Assembly (NCBI GenBank): GCA_037444305.1
Contig: JBBIMP010000012.1
Coordinates: 124,001-188,000, forward strand
Direction of reading: 5' to 3'
DNA: 64,000 nt
Source: JBBIMP01 sp037444305
Lineage (GTDB): Bacteria; Acidobacteriota; UBA6911
Positions 15,627 to 25,357 of this stretch are shown in pieces. The translations under genes and the position numbers were made by a program. The notes beneath the pieces were generated by a model, which was given only the letters and a program-made list of their open reading frames with translations, ran no database searches and was not told the DNA's origin. Within the stretch, counting starts at the first letter, position 1. Each line of letters starts with the position of its first letter.

Positions 15627-18600
15627 GTGGCCCGATCCGAAAGCTTTGTCCATTTGCACAACCATTCCGAGTACAGTCTTCTGGACGGTGCTTCCCGGAT
15701 CGACCACCTGGTGGATACCGCCGTTGCCATGGGCATGCCGGCAATGGCGGTCACGGACCATGGAAACCTTTTCGGCGCCGTCAAATTCTACAGAAAAGCC
15801 ACTGAGAAGGGGCTCAAGCCGATCATCGGCAGCGAAGTCTACGTGGCCCGGGAAAGCCGGCACAAAAAGGCAGGGGGCGGCGATCAGTCCCACCACCTTG
15901 TGCTTCTGGTTGAGAACCACACGGGATACGAAAATCTCATCCGGCTCGTGTCCGCCGGATACACCGAAGGCTTCTACTACAAACCGCGAATCGACAAGGA
16001 CCTTTTGGCCAGCCACAGCCAGGGCCTCCTGGCTCTGTCGGCCTGCCTCAAGGGATCGGTGCCGCAGCTGCTTTCCATGGAACAGCCCGAGGCTGCGGCC
16101 GAGGAAGCGGGCGCGCTCTCGGACATCTTCGGGCGGGACAGGTTTTTTCTGGAGTTGCAGGATCACGGGCTTGCGGCCCAAAAGCGGGTGAACGCCGGAC
16201 TGCTGGAGTTGTCGCGCAGGCTGGGGCTTCCCCTGGTTTGCACGAACGACTGCCACTATGTCCACCGCGAGGATTACGAGGCCCACGACGTCCTGCTCTG
16301 CATAGGCACGGGAATATCGGTCCACGACGGGGACCGGATGCGCTACGGCAGCGACCAGTTCTATTTCAAGTCCGCCGACGAAATGATCCGCGCATGGGAG
16401 AGCTTTCCCGAGGCCATCCGCAACACGGTCCGCATCGCCGAGCGCTGCGACCTGCAGATCGACATGACACGGCTGCACCTTCCCCCCTTCGCTGTGCCCG
16501 CGGGGGAAAACAGCGATTCGTATTTCGAAAAGGTCGTCCGGGAAGGTTTTGCCGGCCGGCGCCCGAGCCTCGCGGCGATGGCTCATGACGGCCTGCTGCG
16601 GAATCCGCTGTCGGCCTATGAGCAGCGGCTGACTTCCGAGATCGAGATGATCAAACAGACGCGCTTCTCCAGCTATTTTCTCATAGTCTGGGATGTCATC
16701 CGCTTTGCCCGTGAAAACCGGATTCCCGTTGGCCCGGGCCGCGGCTCGGTCGTCGGCAGCCTGGTGGCCTATTGCCTCAGGATCACGAACGTGGATCCGC
16801 TGCAATACCATCTGTTCTTCGAACGCTTCCTCACGCCGGAGAGAATCGCTCCGCCCGACATAGATATGGATTTCTGCATGAACCGGCGCGGAGAGATCAT
16901 CGACTACGTGGCGGGCAAATACGGGCGCGAGAATGTGTGCCAGATCATAACGTTCGGCACCATGGCGGCAAAGGGCGTCATCCGCGATGTGGGCAGGACC
17001 CTGGACATTCCCTACGCGGAGGTGGACCGCATCGCAAAACTGATTCCCAACGAACTGAAAGCCACGATCGACAAGGCGCTCGCGCAGGAGCCCCGGCTGA
17101 AGGAGGAGATGGACCGGAATCCGCTGATCGCGAAGCTCATCGAAATCGGCAAGCGGCTCGAGGGGCTCGCCCGCCATTCTTCCACGCATGCCGCCGGCGT
17201 CGTCATCGCTCCCAAGCCGCTCGTGGAACTCATCCCCCTGGCAAAGTCCAACAAGGAGGAACTGACCACCCAATACGGAATGAAGGATTTGGAGGACCTG
17301 GGCCTTTTGAAAATGGACTTCCTGGCGCTGGCCACGCTGACCGTGCTCGACGATGCGGTCAAGCGGGTGCGGGAGGAAAAAGGGCAGGAGATAGATCTGG
17401 ACGCCGTACCGCTGAACGATCCGGCAGTCTATGCGCTCTTCGCCGAGGGGCGCACCAACGGAATATTCCAGTTTGAAAGCGGAGGAATGAAGTCCGAGTT
17501 GCGCCGCCTCAGGCCCGAGCGGTTCGAAGACCTGATCGCGCTCAATGCCCTGTACCGGCCGGGTCCCATGGACATGATCCCGGACTTCATCAAGCGCAAG
17601 CACGGCATGATAGAAGTCCGCTACCTGCACCCGATGCTGGAGGAGATCCTGAAGGAGACCTACGGCGTCATTGTCTATCAGGAACAGGTGATGCAGATCG
17701 CCAGCAAAATGGCCGGTTTTTCTCTCGGCGAGGCCGACGTGCTGCGCAAGGCCATGGGAAAGAAGATCGCCGCCGTGATGTCCTCAATGCGGGAGAAATT
17801 CGTTGCCGGCGCATGCGCCAACAAGATACCGGAGAAGACTGCCATTCAGGTTTTCGAGTTGATTCAGCAGTTCGCTCAGTACGGCTTCAACAAGTCCCAC
17901 GCCACCGCCTATGCCCTCCTGGCTTACCAGACGGCCTACATGAAGGTGCACCATCCCGTGCAGTTTATGGCTTCGCTGCTCTCCAGCGAAATCGGCAACA
18001 CCGACAAGGTGCTCATGTATGTCTCGGAATGCCGCGACATGGGGATCCGGGTTCTCGGTCCGGACATCAACGAAAGCGACCTGCACTTCCGTTCCATCGA
18101 ACAGCAGATCCGCTTCGCCATGCTGGCCATCCGCAATGTGGGTGAGGGCGCGATTCGGTCCATGCTGGAGCAAAGACGGGAGCAGGGCCCGTTCCGCGAT
18201 CTGTACCAGTTCACCGAATCCGTGGACACGCGAGCAGTCAACAAGCGCGTTCTCGAAAGCATGATCAAGAGCGGCGCCATGGACTGCCTGGGGCTGAAGC
18301 GCTCCCAGCTCATGTCCATCGCCGATGCCGCGCTGGAACACGGGCAAAAGGTCCAGCGCGACAGGGCCAGCGGGCAACGGGATCTGTTCGCTGACCTGGA
18401 TACAGGAGCGCTCGCGGTCGGAGCGGCAAAGGTTCCCGAAATTCCGGAGTGGCCCGCGGACAAGCTGTTGGCCCAGGAGAAGGAGGCGCTCGGCTGCTAC
18501 ATCTCGGGCCATCCCCTGGAGAGGTTTTCTTCCGAAGTCTCGAAGTACTCCGACAAACCGCTTTCAGACCTAGTGCTCGACGGCAAGACCGTGGAGTGCA

Positions 18601-19094
18601 AGGTTGCAGGAATCGTGGCCGACTGCCGCACCCGCCGCACAAAGAAAGGGGATCTGATGGCAGTTTTCAACCTGGAGGATCTCAGCGGATCGGTTGAAGT
18701 GGTGGTTTTCCCCAATTCCTATGCCAAGTATGCGTCGCACCTTGCCGAGGATGCGCCGCTCCGGGTTGCGGGCCGCTTCGAGCACGATGAGGAGGGGGGC
18801 AGCAAATTGATCGCCTCCGAGATCGAGCCGCTCAGCGGAATCAGCGCCCGCAACGCCCGCCATATCGAAATAAGCGCCTCTCTTCCCTCACTCCCGCCGG
18901 ACGCCGCAGAGCAGCTTTACCGCCTGCTGGAAGGCAGCCGGGGCGAAACGGGAGTGGCCCTGAGCCTGTACCATCCGCATGATTTCCGTGTTACTATCCA
19001 GTCCGTCGATTTCGTTAAGATCCGGTCCAGCCAGGAACTGCTCGAGCGCATCGAGGCCATATGCGGCAGGGGATCCGTGACGGTGGTGGACTAG
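15627..19094 (+). CDS. dnaE: DNA polymerase III subunit alpha
   Basis: 1155 residues, full length for DnaE1. PHP domain HLHNHSEYSLLDGA at 9-22; polymerase core with GPGRGSVVGSL near 371 and catalytic PDIDMDF near 411-417; the helix-hairpin region FNKSHATAYALLAYQTAYM near 754; and a C-terminal OB fold from about 985 (VAGIVADCRTRRTKKGD). It is the replicative polymerase, assembling with the clamp and tau. The start is GTG 15627, 5 bases after a GGGAGTG element at the end of guaA; the two genes are 3 bases apart. The whole opposite strand carries long open frames that are not genes. Confidence 0.97.
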   Translation: MARSESFVHLHNHSEYSLLDGASRIDHLVDTAVAMGMPAMAVTDHGNLFGAVKFYRKATEKGLKPIIGSEVYVARESRHKKAGGGDQSHHLVLLVENHTGYENLIRLVSAGYTEGFYYKPRIDKDLLASHSQGLLALSACLKGSVPQLLSMEQPEAAAEEAGALSDIFGRDRFFLELQDHGLAAQKRVNAGLLELSRRLGLPLVCTNDCHYVHREDYEAHDVLLCIGTGISVHDGDRMRYGSDQFYFKSADEMIRAWESFPEAIRNTVRIAERCDLQIDMTRLHLPPFAVPAGENSDSYFEKVVREGFAGRRPSLAAMAHDGLLRNPLSAYEQRLTSEIEMIKQTRFSSYFLIVWDVIRFARENRIPVGPGRGSVVGSLVAYCLRITNVDPLQYHLFFERFLTPERIAPPDIDMDFCMNRRGEIIDYVAGKYGRENVCQIITFGTMAAKGVIRDVGRTLDIPYAEVDRIAKLIPNELKATIDKALAQEPRLKEEMDRNPLIAKLIEIGKRLEGLARHSSTHAAGVVIAPKPLVELIPLAKSNKEELTTQYGMKDLEDLGLLKMDFLALATLTVLDDAVKRVREEKGQEIDLDAVPLNDPAVYALFAEGRTNGIFQFESGGMKSELRRLRPERFEDLIALNALYRPGPMDMIPDFIKRKHGMIEVRYLHPMLEEILKETYGVIVYQEQVMQIASKMAGFSLGEADVLRKAMGKKIAAVMSSMREKFVAGACANKIPEKTAIQVFELIQQFAQYGFNKSHATAYALLAYQTAYMKVHHPVQFMASLLSSEIGNTDKVLMYVSECRDMGIRVLGPDINESDLHFRSIEQQIRFAMLAIRNVGEGAIRSMLEQRREQGPFRDLYQFTESVDTRAVNKRVLESMIKSGAMDCLGLKRSQLMSIADAALEHGQKVQRDRASGQRDLFADLDTGALAVGAAKVPEIPEWPADKLLAQEKEALGCYISGHPLERFSSEVSKYSDKPLSDLVLDGKTVECKVAGIVADCRTRRTKKGDLMAVFNLEDLSGSVEVVVFPNSYAKYASHLAEDAPLRVAGRFEHDEEGGSKLIASEIEPLSGISARNARHIEISASLPSLPPDAAEQLYRLLEGSRGETGVALSLYHPHDFRVTIQSVDFVKIRSSQELLERIEAICGRGSVTVVD

Positions 19095-19115
19095 ACCCGG
19101 CAGAAAGGTCGAGGA

Positions 19116-19994
19116 ATGGACGAGGAGTCGAAGCAGCCCGGTGAGTTGGAGGAATTGCGCGCAGAAGTGCAGCGCCTGCGAATGGAGAGCCTGTCCATGA
19201 ACGCCTGGCAGCGGAGCCTCGTGGCCAGGCACGAAAACCGCCCCTACACGCTGGATTACGTGGATCGTATATTTCAGGATTTCTCCGAGATTCACGGCGA
19301 CCGCCGGTTTGCCGACGACCCCGCGATCGTTACCGGCATGGCGCGCTACCACGGCACGCTCGTGCTGATCGTGGGTCAACAGAAGGGCCGCGATCTCAAA
19401 CAGCGGCAGCACCGAAATTTTGGCATGCCCCAGCCGGAAGGTTACCGCAAGGCAATCCGGGCCATGAAGCTCGCCGAGAAATTCAACCGGCCTATCATCA
19501 CCTTTGTGGATACGCCGGGGGCCTATCCCAGCATCGGAGCGGAGGAGCGAGGGCAGGCGGAAGCCATCGCCTACAACCTCAGGGAAATGGCGCGACTCAC
19601 GGTACCGGTCATCACCTGCATCATCGGAGAGGGGGGCAGCGGAGGCGCGCTCGGGATCGCCGTGTGCGACCGCGTGCTCATGCTCGAAAACAGCATCTAC
19701 ACCGTGATCAGCCCGGAGGGTTGCTCGGCAATCCTGTGGAAGGACCAGCTGCATGTGCAGGAGGCCGCGAATGCGCTGAAAATCACCGCCCCTGACCTGC
19801 TGGCGCTGGAAATTATTGACGACATCGTGCCCGAGCCGCCGGCTGGGGCCCACACGGACCACGACGAGGCGGCCAAGCTTCTAGACTCCCGCCTCTGGCC
19901 CGCTCTGCAGTCCATGATGGATCTTTCCGGGGCGGAGCTGCGGGAGCACCGCTACCAGAAGTTCAGAAAAATGGGTGCCGTCGTAAAGGCGTGA
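19116..19994 (+). CDS. accA: Acetyl-CoA carboxylase carboxyltransferase subunit alpha
   Basis: 292 residues, slightly shorter than the 319 of E. coli at the N-terminus. The coiled start (ELEELRAEVQRLRMES) leads into RPYTLDYVDRIFQDFSEIHGDR, the GRDLKQRQHRNFGMPQPEGYRKA block and the oxyanion-type GEGGSGGALGIA (about 171). With AccD it moves carboxybiotin carbon to acetyl-CoA to make malonyl-CoA. accD is not in the window; birA, which biotinylates AccB, is at 50546. It follows dnaE by 21 bases and converges on mutL. Confidence 0.96.
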   Translation: MDEESKQPGELEELRAEVQRLRMESLSMNAWQRSLVARHENRPYTLDYVDRIFQDFSEIHGDRRFADDPAIVTGMARYHGTLVLIVGQQKGRDLKQRQHRNFGMPQPEGYRKAIRAMKLAEKFNRPIITFVDTPGAYPSIGAEERGQAEAIAYNLREMARLTVPVITCIIGEGGSGGALGIAVCDRVLMLENSIYTVISPEGCSAILWKDQLHVQEAANALKITAPDLLALEIIDDIVPEPPAGAHTDHDEAAKLLDSRLWPALQSMMDLSGAELREHRYQKFRKMGAVVKA

Positions 19995-20046
19995 TGCAAC
20001 TCCTGCGGGCGCCTTCGGCCAACGGCGCGGGGCGGCAGGCGCGGCG

Positions 20047-21897
20047 CTAGACCCTGCCGAAATTCCTCTCGATTTCATACATGCTGAAGCGGAGCACTAT
20101 CGGTCGTCCGTGCGGGCAATTGGTCGGAATCCGGGTCCGCCCCAGCTCATCCAGCAGCCACTGCATTTTTTCCATGGTCAGCCGCGTGTTCACCTTTATC
20201 GCCGCATGGCAGGCGGTGCTGACTGCAATCCGGTCGTGAATCCCCTTGACATCCGTTGTCCGGTCGCTCGCATCCAGGCCCTCGAGCACCTCGAAGAGCA
20301 GGCGCTTGCAGTCAAAGTCGCTGGCCATGGCTGGGACGGACCGGACGACGATGGAGCTGCTGCCGAACAGGTCGACCGCAAAACCGCTGCGGCGCAGTTC
20401 TGGAAGCACCCGGCGGAATGTGGCCATCTGGTGGGGGGCCAAATCCACCGTGAGCGGGATGAGAAGTCCCTGCCTTTCCACCGAACTGCGGTCCTGGGAT
20501 TCCGCCAGGCGCTCGTAAAGCACGCGTTCATGTGCCACGTGCTGGTCTATGATCAGCAGCCCTTCGCCGTCGCAGGCGATGATGTAGCTTTCCTGCAGCT
20601 GTCCCAGAATCCTTGCAGCGCTCAGGCCAAAGCGCGGCTTTGAGCTCTCAATGTGCGCCCCCAGGAGAAGGTCGGGCCGAAGCCGCATCGTGTGGTGGTT
20701 CTGCACGCCGCGTGAGGGGGGCTGAAGGGCATCCCGAAAGGGGTAGTGAAAGGCGCGCTGCAGGCCGTCCATTGCCGCCGGCGCGGAGGATCCATCCGGG
20801 ATCGAGCCGAGGCCCGCGTGCGCGACACTGGCGTCCGTCGACAAACCTCCGGCAGCGGCCTCCTGGCAGCCGGCGTGGTGCTGGTAGCTCGGGATCCCGC
20901 CCACCCCCAAAAGGCAACGGTTTATGCCCTCCCGGATCAGGTCATGCACCGCGTTCTGCTGCCGAAACCGGATCTCCAGCTTCGCCGGGTGCGCATTTAC
21001 ATCCACCTGGTCGAACGGGAGGTCAACGAAGAGAATGACGACGGGGTATGCCGCCGCCGGCAGGCAGTTCTGGTAGGCCTTGCGGACTGCACTCGCAATT
21101 ACCTTGTCGCGCACCATGCGGCGGTTGACAAAGAAAAACTGCGAGTAAGGGTTGGATCGCTGCTCATGCGGACGCGAAGCCAGGCCGTGGATGCCGAGGT
21201 TGCCCGAACTCTCCGCAAATTCCACCAGGTTCTCCAGGAAGCGGTCGCCGAAAACCTGGTATACCCTCTCGCGCAGGGTTTTTGCCGCTGCAAGTTCCAT
21301 GAGCGTCCGGCCGTCACTCGAGAGCGCGAACCGCGTCTCCGGATTTGCCAGGGCGTAATGTGTCACCAGGCGCACTATGTGCCCGAGTTCCGTTTCGTTG
21401 GACCGCAGGAACTTGCGGCGCGCCGGCACGTTGTGGAAGAGATCCCGCACCACCATTTCGGCGCCGGCATCCCAGGCTATCGGTTTCACGCTTCTGATCG
21501 TTCCGCCTTCGACGACCACCTCCGTGCCGGCCGAATCCTGGGGGGCGGAACGCGACCGCGTTCGCAGATGGAAGCGGGAAATCGAGGCGATGGAGGGCAG
21601 CGCCTCCCCCCGAAAACCTAACGTCTGGATCGCCGCCAGGTCATCCGCGGTCCTGATCTTGCTTGTCGCATGATGCTCAAAAGCGAGGAGCGCGTCGTCC
21701 GGCGACATCCCTTCCCCGTCATCACAGACTCGGATCAGCTTCTTTCCGCCTGCTTCGACATCTACCTCGATCCTCCGGGCATCGGCGTCGAGGGCGTTTT
21801 CCAGCAATTCCTTGACTACGGAAGCCGGGCGCTCCACTATCTCGCCCGCGGCGATCTTGTTGGCCAGAATTTCGGGTAGAACCTTGATTTTGTTCAT
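20047..21897 (-). CDS. mutL: DNA mismatch repair protein MutL (endonuclease-type)
   Basis: 616 residues. N-terminal GHKL ATPase: ELLENALDADA (catalytic Glu33), DDGEGM and GFRGEAL. The C-terminal domain has DQHVAHERVLYE near residue 450, which fits the DQHA-x2-E-x4-E endonuclease motif except for A to V, and CPHGRP near 592. MutL couples MutS to strand incision; organisms with this motif usually lack MutH, and none is seen here. A variable linker covers about 340-430. It follows hisS on the minus strand after 65 bases and converges on accA. Confidence 0.96.
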   Translation of the reverse strand: MNKIKVLPEILANKIAAGEIVERPASVVKELLENALDADARRIEVDVEAGGKKLIRVCDDGEGMSPDDALLAFEHHATSKIRTADDLAAIQTLGFRGEALPSIASISRFHLRTRSRSAPQDSAGTEVVVEGGTIRSVKPIAWDAGAEMVVRDLFHNVPARRKFLRSNETELGHIVRLVTHYALANPETRFALSSDGRTLMELAAAKTLRERVYQVFGDRFLENLVEFAESSGNLGIHGLASRPHEQRSNPYSQFFFVNRRMVRDKVIASAVRKAYQNCLPAAAYPVVILFVDLPFDQVDVNAHPAKLEIRFRQQNAVHDLIREGINRCLLGVGGIPSYQHHAGCQEAAAGGLSTDASVAHAGLGSIPDGSSAPAAMDGLQRAFHYPFRDALQPPSRGVQNHHTMRLRPDLLLGAHIESSKPRFGLSAARILGQLQESYIIACDGEGLLIIDQHVAHERVLYERLAESQDRSSVERQGLLIPLTVDLAPHQMATFRRVLPELRRSGFAVDLFGSSSIVVRSVPAMASDFDCKRLLFEVLEGLDASDRTTDVKGIHDRIAVSTACHAAIKVNTRLTMEKMQWLLDELGRTRIPTNCPHGRPIVLRFSMYEIERNFGRV

Positions 21898-21962
21898 GGA
21901 TCAATCGAACCCTGGCATCCCGTTGCAGGTTGGCGCCTTCCCCGACAGGCCGGAACAATCCG

Positions 21963-23231
21963 CTAGGGATTTGCGCCGGCGCTCAGGACGGCAGCGATTT
22001 CACCGTCCTCGAGTTCCCACTGCCGGGAATCCGCCATCCGCTTGAGCAGGTATCTTTTGCGCTCGAGTTCCGCGTCCCCGATAATCAAGACGTGGCGGGC
22101 GTTGAGCCGGTTTGCCAAGCGCATCTGGCTTTTTAGGCTTCCACCGGTATATTCCATGTGGCACTTCCAGCCGGCCGAACGCAGTGCGCGCGCTATCCCC
22201 AGCGCCTTGCTCAGCGCTGCATCCCCGATATAAGCCAGGAAGAGGTCGGGACTGTAGGCCGCCTCCCGCCCGACATGATCCGGCAGGATCATGGCCAGCC
22301 TGTCCACTCCCAGGGCAAAGCCGAATCCCGGCGCCCGCGGACCGCCCAGCACCTCGGACAGCCCGTCGTAACGGCCACCGCCCACCAAAGCGTTCTGCGC
22401 CCCCAAGCCGCCGCTCACGATTTCGAAGGCGGTTCGCACGTAGTAGTCGAGGCCTCTGACGAGCCGAGGCACAACGCTGTAGCTTATGGCGGCATGATCC
22501 AGGTAGCCCAGGAGTCGCCGGAAATGCGCGGCGCACTCCGCGCACAGATGGTCTGTAATGGACGGCATTCGTTCGATGGTGGCTTGACATTCGGGGATCT
22601 TGCAGTCCAGTACCCGCAGAGGATTGAGATCGGTTCTGCGGCGGCAATCCTCACACAAGGAGTTTCCGGCGCTTCGCAGTTCCTCCTGCAGCTTTTTCAC
22701 AAACGGGGGCCTGCACGCAGGGCAGCCGACCGAGTTCAGCATGAGCTGCGATTGAACCTCGAGACGAGCGAGGAAATGCAGGAGCATCTCCAGGATCTCG
22801 AACTCGACGGCCACGCTTTCGGAGCCCAGCGCCTCGGCGCCGATCTGGTAGAACTGGCGCCATCGCCCCTTCTGTTTCTTCTCATGGCGAAACATCGGCC
22901 CGATGTAATACAGCCGCGTCAGGCCGGCATCGCGGTGCATCGAGTGCTGTATGAAGGCCCGAACAACCGAGGCGGTAGCCTCCGGTCGCAGGCTCAGCGA
23001 TTTCCCGCCCTGGTCCAGGAAGGTGTACATTTCCTTTCCCACGATATCGGTGTCCCCGCCGATGCCGCGCGCGAATAACTCCGTTGCCTCGAAGACCGGA
23101 GTGCGGATTTCCTGGAAGCCGTAGAGGCTGAAGATACTCCGTGCCTTGTCTTCGATGACATGCCACCCGGCCATTTCATCCGGAAGGAGGTCCCTGGTGC
23201 CCGTTACGGTAGTCAAGATGTTTTCACACAT
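21963..23231 (-). CDS. hisS: Histidine--tRNA ligase
   Basis: 422 residues from ATG 23231. Class II motifs: TGTRDLLPDEM at the N-terminus, SLRPEATASVVRAF (motif 2 region), the histidine-specific LVRGLDYYVRTAFE and GGGRYDGL. The middle carries CPAC, CEDC and CAEC pairs, as in many bacterial HisRS. The frame stays open 93 codons further upstream, but that part is arginine-rich, has no homology I recognise, and the family normally starts just before TTVTGTRDL. No strong Shine-Dalgarno is seen before 23231. Likely co-transcribed with mutL downstream. Confidence 0.94.
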   Translation of the reverse strand: MCENILTTVTGTRDLLPDEMAGWHVIEDKARSIFSLYGFQEIRTPVFEATELFARGIGGDTDIVGKEMYTFLDQGGKSLSLRPEATASVVRAFIQHSMHRDAGLTRLYYIGPMFRHEKKQKGRWRQFYQIGAEALGSESVAVEFEILEMLLHFLARLEVQSQLMLNSVGCPACRPPFVKKLQEELRSAGNSLCEDCRRRTDLNPLRVLDCKIPECQATIERMPSITDHLCAECAAHFRRLLGYLDHAAISYSVVPRLVRGLDYYVRTAFEIVSGGLGAQNALVGGGRYDGLSEVLGGPRAPGFGFALGVDRLAMILPDHVGREAAYSPDLFLAYIGDAALSKALGIARALRSAGWKCHMEYTGGSLKSQMRLANRLNARHVLIIGDAELERKRYLLKRMADSRQWELEDGEIAAVLSAGANP

Positions 23232-23592
23232 TTCTCGTTCGTACCCGTCCCCGATTCTCCCGGATGCCCGAAGCCTCTTCGACTTGCCCCGCAGAAGAAC
23301 TCCGGAGGCCCTGGGCGAAATAACACAGAAGACCTCAATGTAGCACACGTTGCAGGGGCGCAAACATAGCCAAAACCCAATGCCTGCAGCTTGCCTCTTT
23401 CTCAGCCTGCGATCCCGCGGGCGGGCATGGCATTGAGCAAAATTCGCGAAATGCCGGCGCGCATGCCGTCTGCGGAAGCGTCTTCTTGGAGCCGGACCGG
23501 TGTGCCTCACCGGCCAAGCCCGGGCCGGCAGCGATGGGAGGATGAGACGGGGCTGATTTGAGGCTTGGGGGCGACTTCCAGGCTATTGCCGA
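23232..23592. other. 361-base non-coding stretch upstream of hisS
   Basis: No supported gene. It holds the presumed hisS promoter region, where no good -35/-10 pair is clear (the best on the minus strand is TTTGCG, 16 bases, then TACATT with a TG before it), and one GC-rich hairpin at 23495-23515. No tRNA, SRP RNA or RNase P signature was seen. Confidence 0.4.
23495..23515. repeat. 8-bp hairpin in the hisS upstream region
   Basis: GACCGGTG-TGCCT-CACCGGCC: seven Watson-Crick pairs and one G:U, with a 5-base loop. No T tract follows on either strand, so it is not called a terminator. It could be part of a transcript leader or simply a chance structure. Confidence 0.35.
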
Positions 23593-23906
23593 TTACTCCT
23601 GGGCACGCGGTATCGATTGCTGCCTCTCCTCTTCGCCGGGCGGCGGGTCGGATTCGAAGCGGTAGTTCAGGATGTTGCCCGCGGATCTGTGCACTTCGCC
23701 GGTTTCCACCCCGTATGCCGCTCTCCCCCGACGCGGCATTTTCTTATCTCGAGGATCCCGCCGCGGGCCACGGTGTCGGCAATGCCTCCGGGCTGCCCCG
23801 GGGCTACGCTTCGCACGGTTCCGTAGTAGCGCTCCACAAGTTCCTGCCGCGTCGACCCGCCCTCAAAGGATCCTTCCGTCGTATGAAACGAGCGCGAGTG
23901 TGTCAC
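23593..23906 (-). pseudogene. Possible broken small gene (two overlapping frames)
   Basis: On the minus strand a GTG at 23906 opens a 79-residue frame containing ELVERYYGTVRSVA, GGIADTVARGGILEIR and a stop at 23667. A second frame (ATG 23739, 48 residues, stop 23593) begins exactly where the first loses its gene-like look and contains YGVETGEVHRSAGNILNYRFE. A single frameshift near 23740 would join them into one protein of about 100 residues. I do not recognise the family. It could be a real small gene with a sequencing slip, a decayed gene, or chance. Confidence 0.3.
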
Positions 23907-23952
23907 ATGAACGAGGCGTCTGGTTCATTTCCCGGCCCGGGGCCAATTGGCA

Positions 23953-25332
23953 TTACTGCAAAACGCTTCGCTTCGATACTTCCTGAATCAGGATTTCCAG
24001 AAAGCTGATGAACCTGCGCAGGTGGGTTCGGAGTTCCATGTCGGTACCGGCGGTCACGAGAGCCTCCGGAAAACGCTCAAATTCGTTCCAATCGCGGTAC
24101 ATGAGGTGTCGCAACGAGGATTCCCGGAAGGCCGCAAGGTGCCCGAGCAGCTCCGGGAGATTGCATTCAGCCCGCTGCCCCAGTTGATCCTTCAGCACCA
24201 GCCGCAGGTGCCACAGATCCTGGCGCAGACGGTGGGAATGCTTCTGGCTTTCTATCATCGACGGGAAGACGGTCTTGGGATCGACGGACTCGTCGAAGGC
24301 CTGCAGCAACGACACGATGCAGCTCTGGAAGCAATTCCGGAGGATCCCGTTTGCGTTTTCTATCCGCGTGTAGATGACGGCGGGGTCGGGTTCACGCGCC
24401 ACCTGGGCGAGCTCCACGTCGAGTACGCGTCTGGATTCCAGCCGCAGCGAATGCACCATCAGTGTCACAAAGCGGCGAAGGCGGGCGCTGCCGCCCCTTC
24501 CCTTGAGGAATCGGCCCCGCAAAAGGTCGGAGACCCTCTCCGCTTCGTCGTGCAGCAGCGCAAAGATCGGCAGCATGAGCCGAAGCGCGCGGTCGCTCAT
24601 TAGTTCCTGGTTCACGTATTCGATATACTTCAGATAGCGGAAGAGGTGAAGCAGAGAGAGAGCCACGTCACGGCGCTGTTGCTGGCCGGGAATGGCTTTC
24701 AGCACCGCGCTCACGGCTGGATTCTCGATGCGGTCGTGCTGCAGCCGAAATCGCTGGCTGAGCAGCATATCGACGAAGCGGCAATCCCTCACGCTTCGGC
24801 GGTAGAGGCGGCCGATGCTCAAGTAGAGCTTCAGACCCACGTGGGAATTAGCCGCCAGTTCATCGATGCACGCCTGATAGTCACTGACTGCATCCAGCAG
24901 ACGGCTGAGGCTGTCGGCAGGCGTCGGTTGTTCGAGCATCTTCCGAATCTGATAGTCGTGTGAGCCGTCCTTGTGCAGCTGCCTCTCCAAAAAGGACTCG
25001 AATGCCAGCGAGCCGCCGTGCCCCAGACGTATGACTTCCAGGCAGCACCGTTCGCAATGCTCCAGCCCGCCTCTGGCAGTCGTGATTTCCGGGCGGAAGT
25101 TGTGGCCTGCCAGCTCTGCGCGCTCGCTTTCCGCCAGCGGCAAGTGCTTTGGCTCGAAGAAGGAGTGCAGCGCCCGCAGCCAGATCTCCATCTCGAAAAG
25201 CGCTTCCAAACCGTTGCGCGCTTGCAGCTGATGGATCCAAGCCGAGAGGTTCTCCGAGCCGGCAGCGATCCGCGGGAGTAGAAAGTCGCTGAAGGCGTCC
25301 TTGGGCGCTCGGACGGCAAGATTGGATGTCAT
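23953..25332 (-). CDS. Conserved-looking protein of unknown function, helical
   Basis: 459 residues, not recognised. It has no signal peptide or membrane segment. It is rich in leucine, arginine and glutamate and reads as almost entirely helical, with stretches such as SLLHLFRYLKYIEYVNQEL and LRRFISFLEILIQEV. A cysteine cluster HCERCCLEV lies near residue 92. The upstream gene stops 25 bases before its ATG, so it is the third gene of the unknown trio that begins at 26412. The even, GC-rich third positions support real coding. A cytoplasmic scaffold or regulator is possible, but no function can be assigned. Confidence 0.6.
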   Translation of the reverse strand: MTSNLAVRAPKDAFSDFLLPRIAAGSENLSAWIHQLQARNGLEALFEMEIWLRALHSFFEPKHLPLAESERAELAGHNFRPEITTARGGLEHCERCCLEVIRLGHGGSLAFESFLERQLHKDGSHDYQIRKMLEQPTPADSLSRLLDAVSDYQACIDELAANSHVGLKLYLSIGRLYRRSVRDCRFVDMLLSQRFRLQHDRIENPAVSAVLKAIPGQQQRRDVALSLLHLFRYLKYIEYVNQELMSDRALRLMLPIFALLHDEAERVSDLLRGRFLKGRGGSARLRRFVTLMVHSLRLESRRVLDVELAQVAREPDPAVIYTRIENANGILRNCFQSCIVSLLQAFDESVDPKTVFPSMIESQKHSHRLRQDLWHLRLVLKDQLGQRAECNLPELLGHLAAFRESSLRHLMYRDWNEFERFPEALVTAGTDMELRTHLRRFISFLEILIQEVSKRSVLQ

Positions 25333-25357
25333 GACTGCGACGGCCTCCTCCGCTCGA

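Noticed and set aside
15357..17630. 757-codon open frame opposite dnaE
   Set aside because: Antisense shadow caused by GC-rich codon use in dnaE; no family motif.
20009..20028. GCGCC/GGCGC inverted repeat between accA and mutL as terminator
   Set aside because: Only 5 bp, no T tract on either strand; not enough to call.
23232..23510. 93-codon N-terminal extension of hisS
   Set aside because: Arginine-rich, no homology, and HisRS normally begins near TTVTGTRDL.
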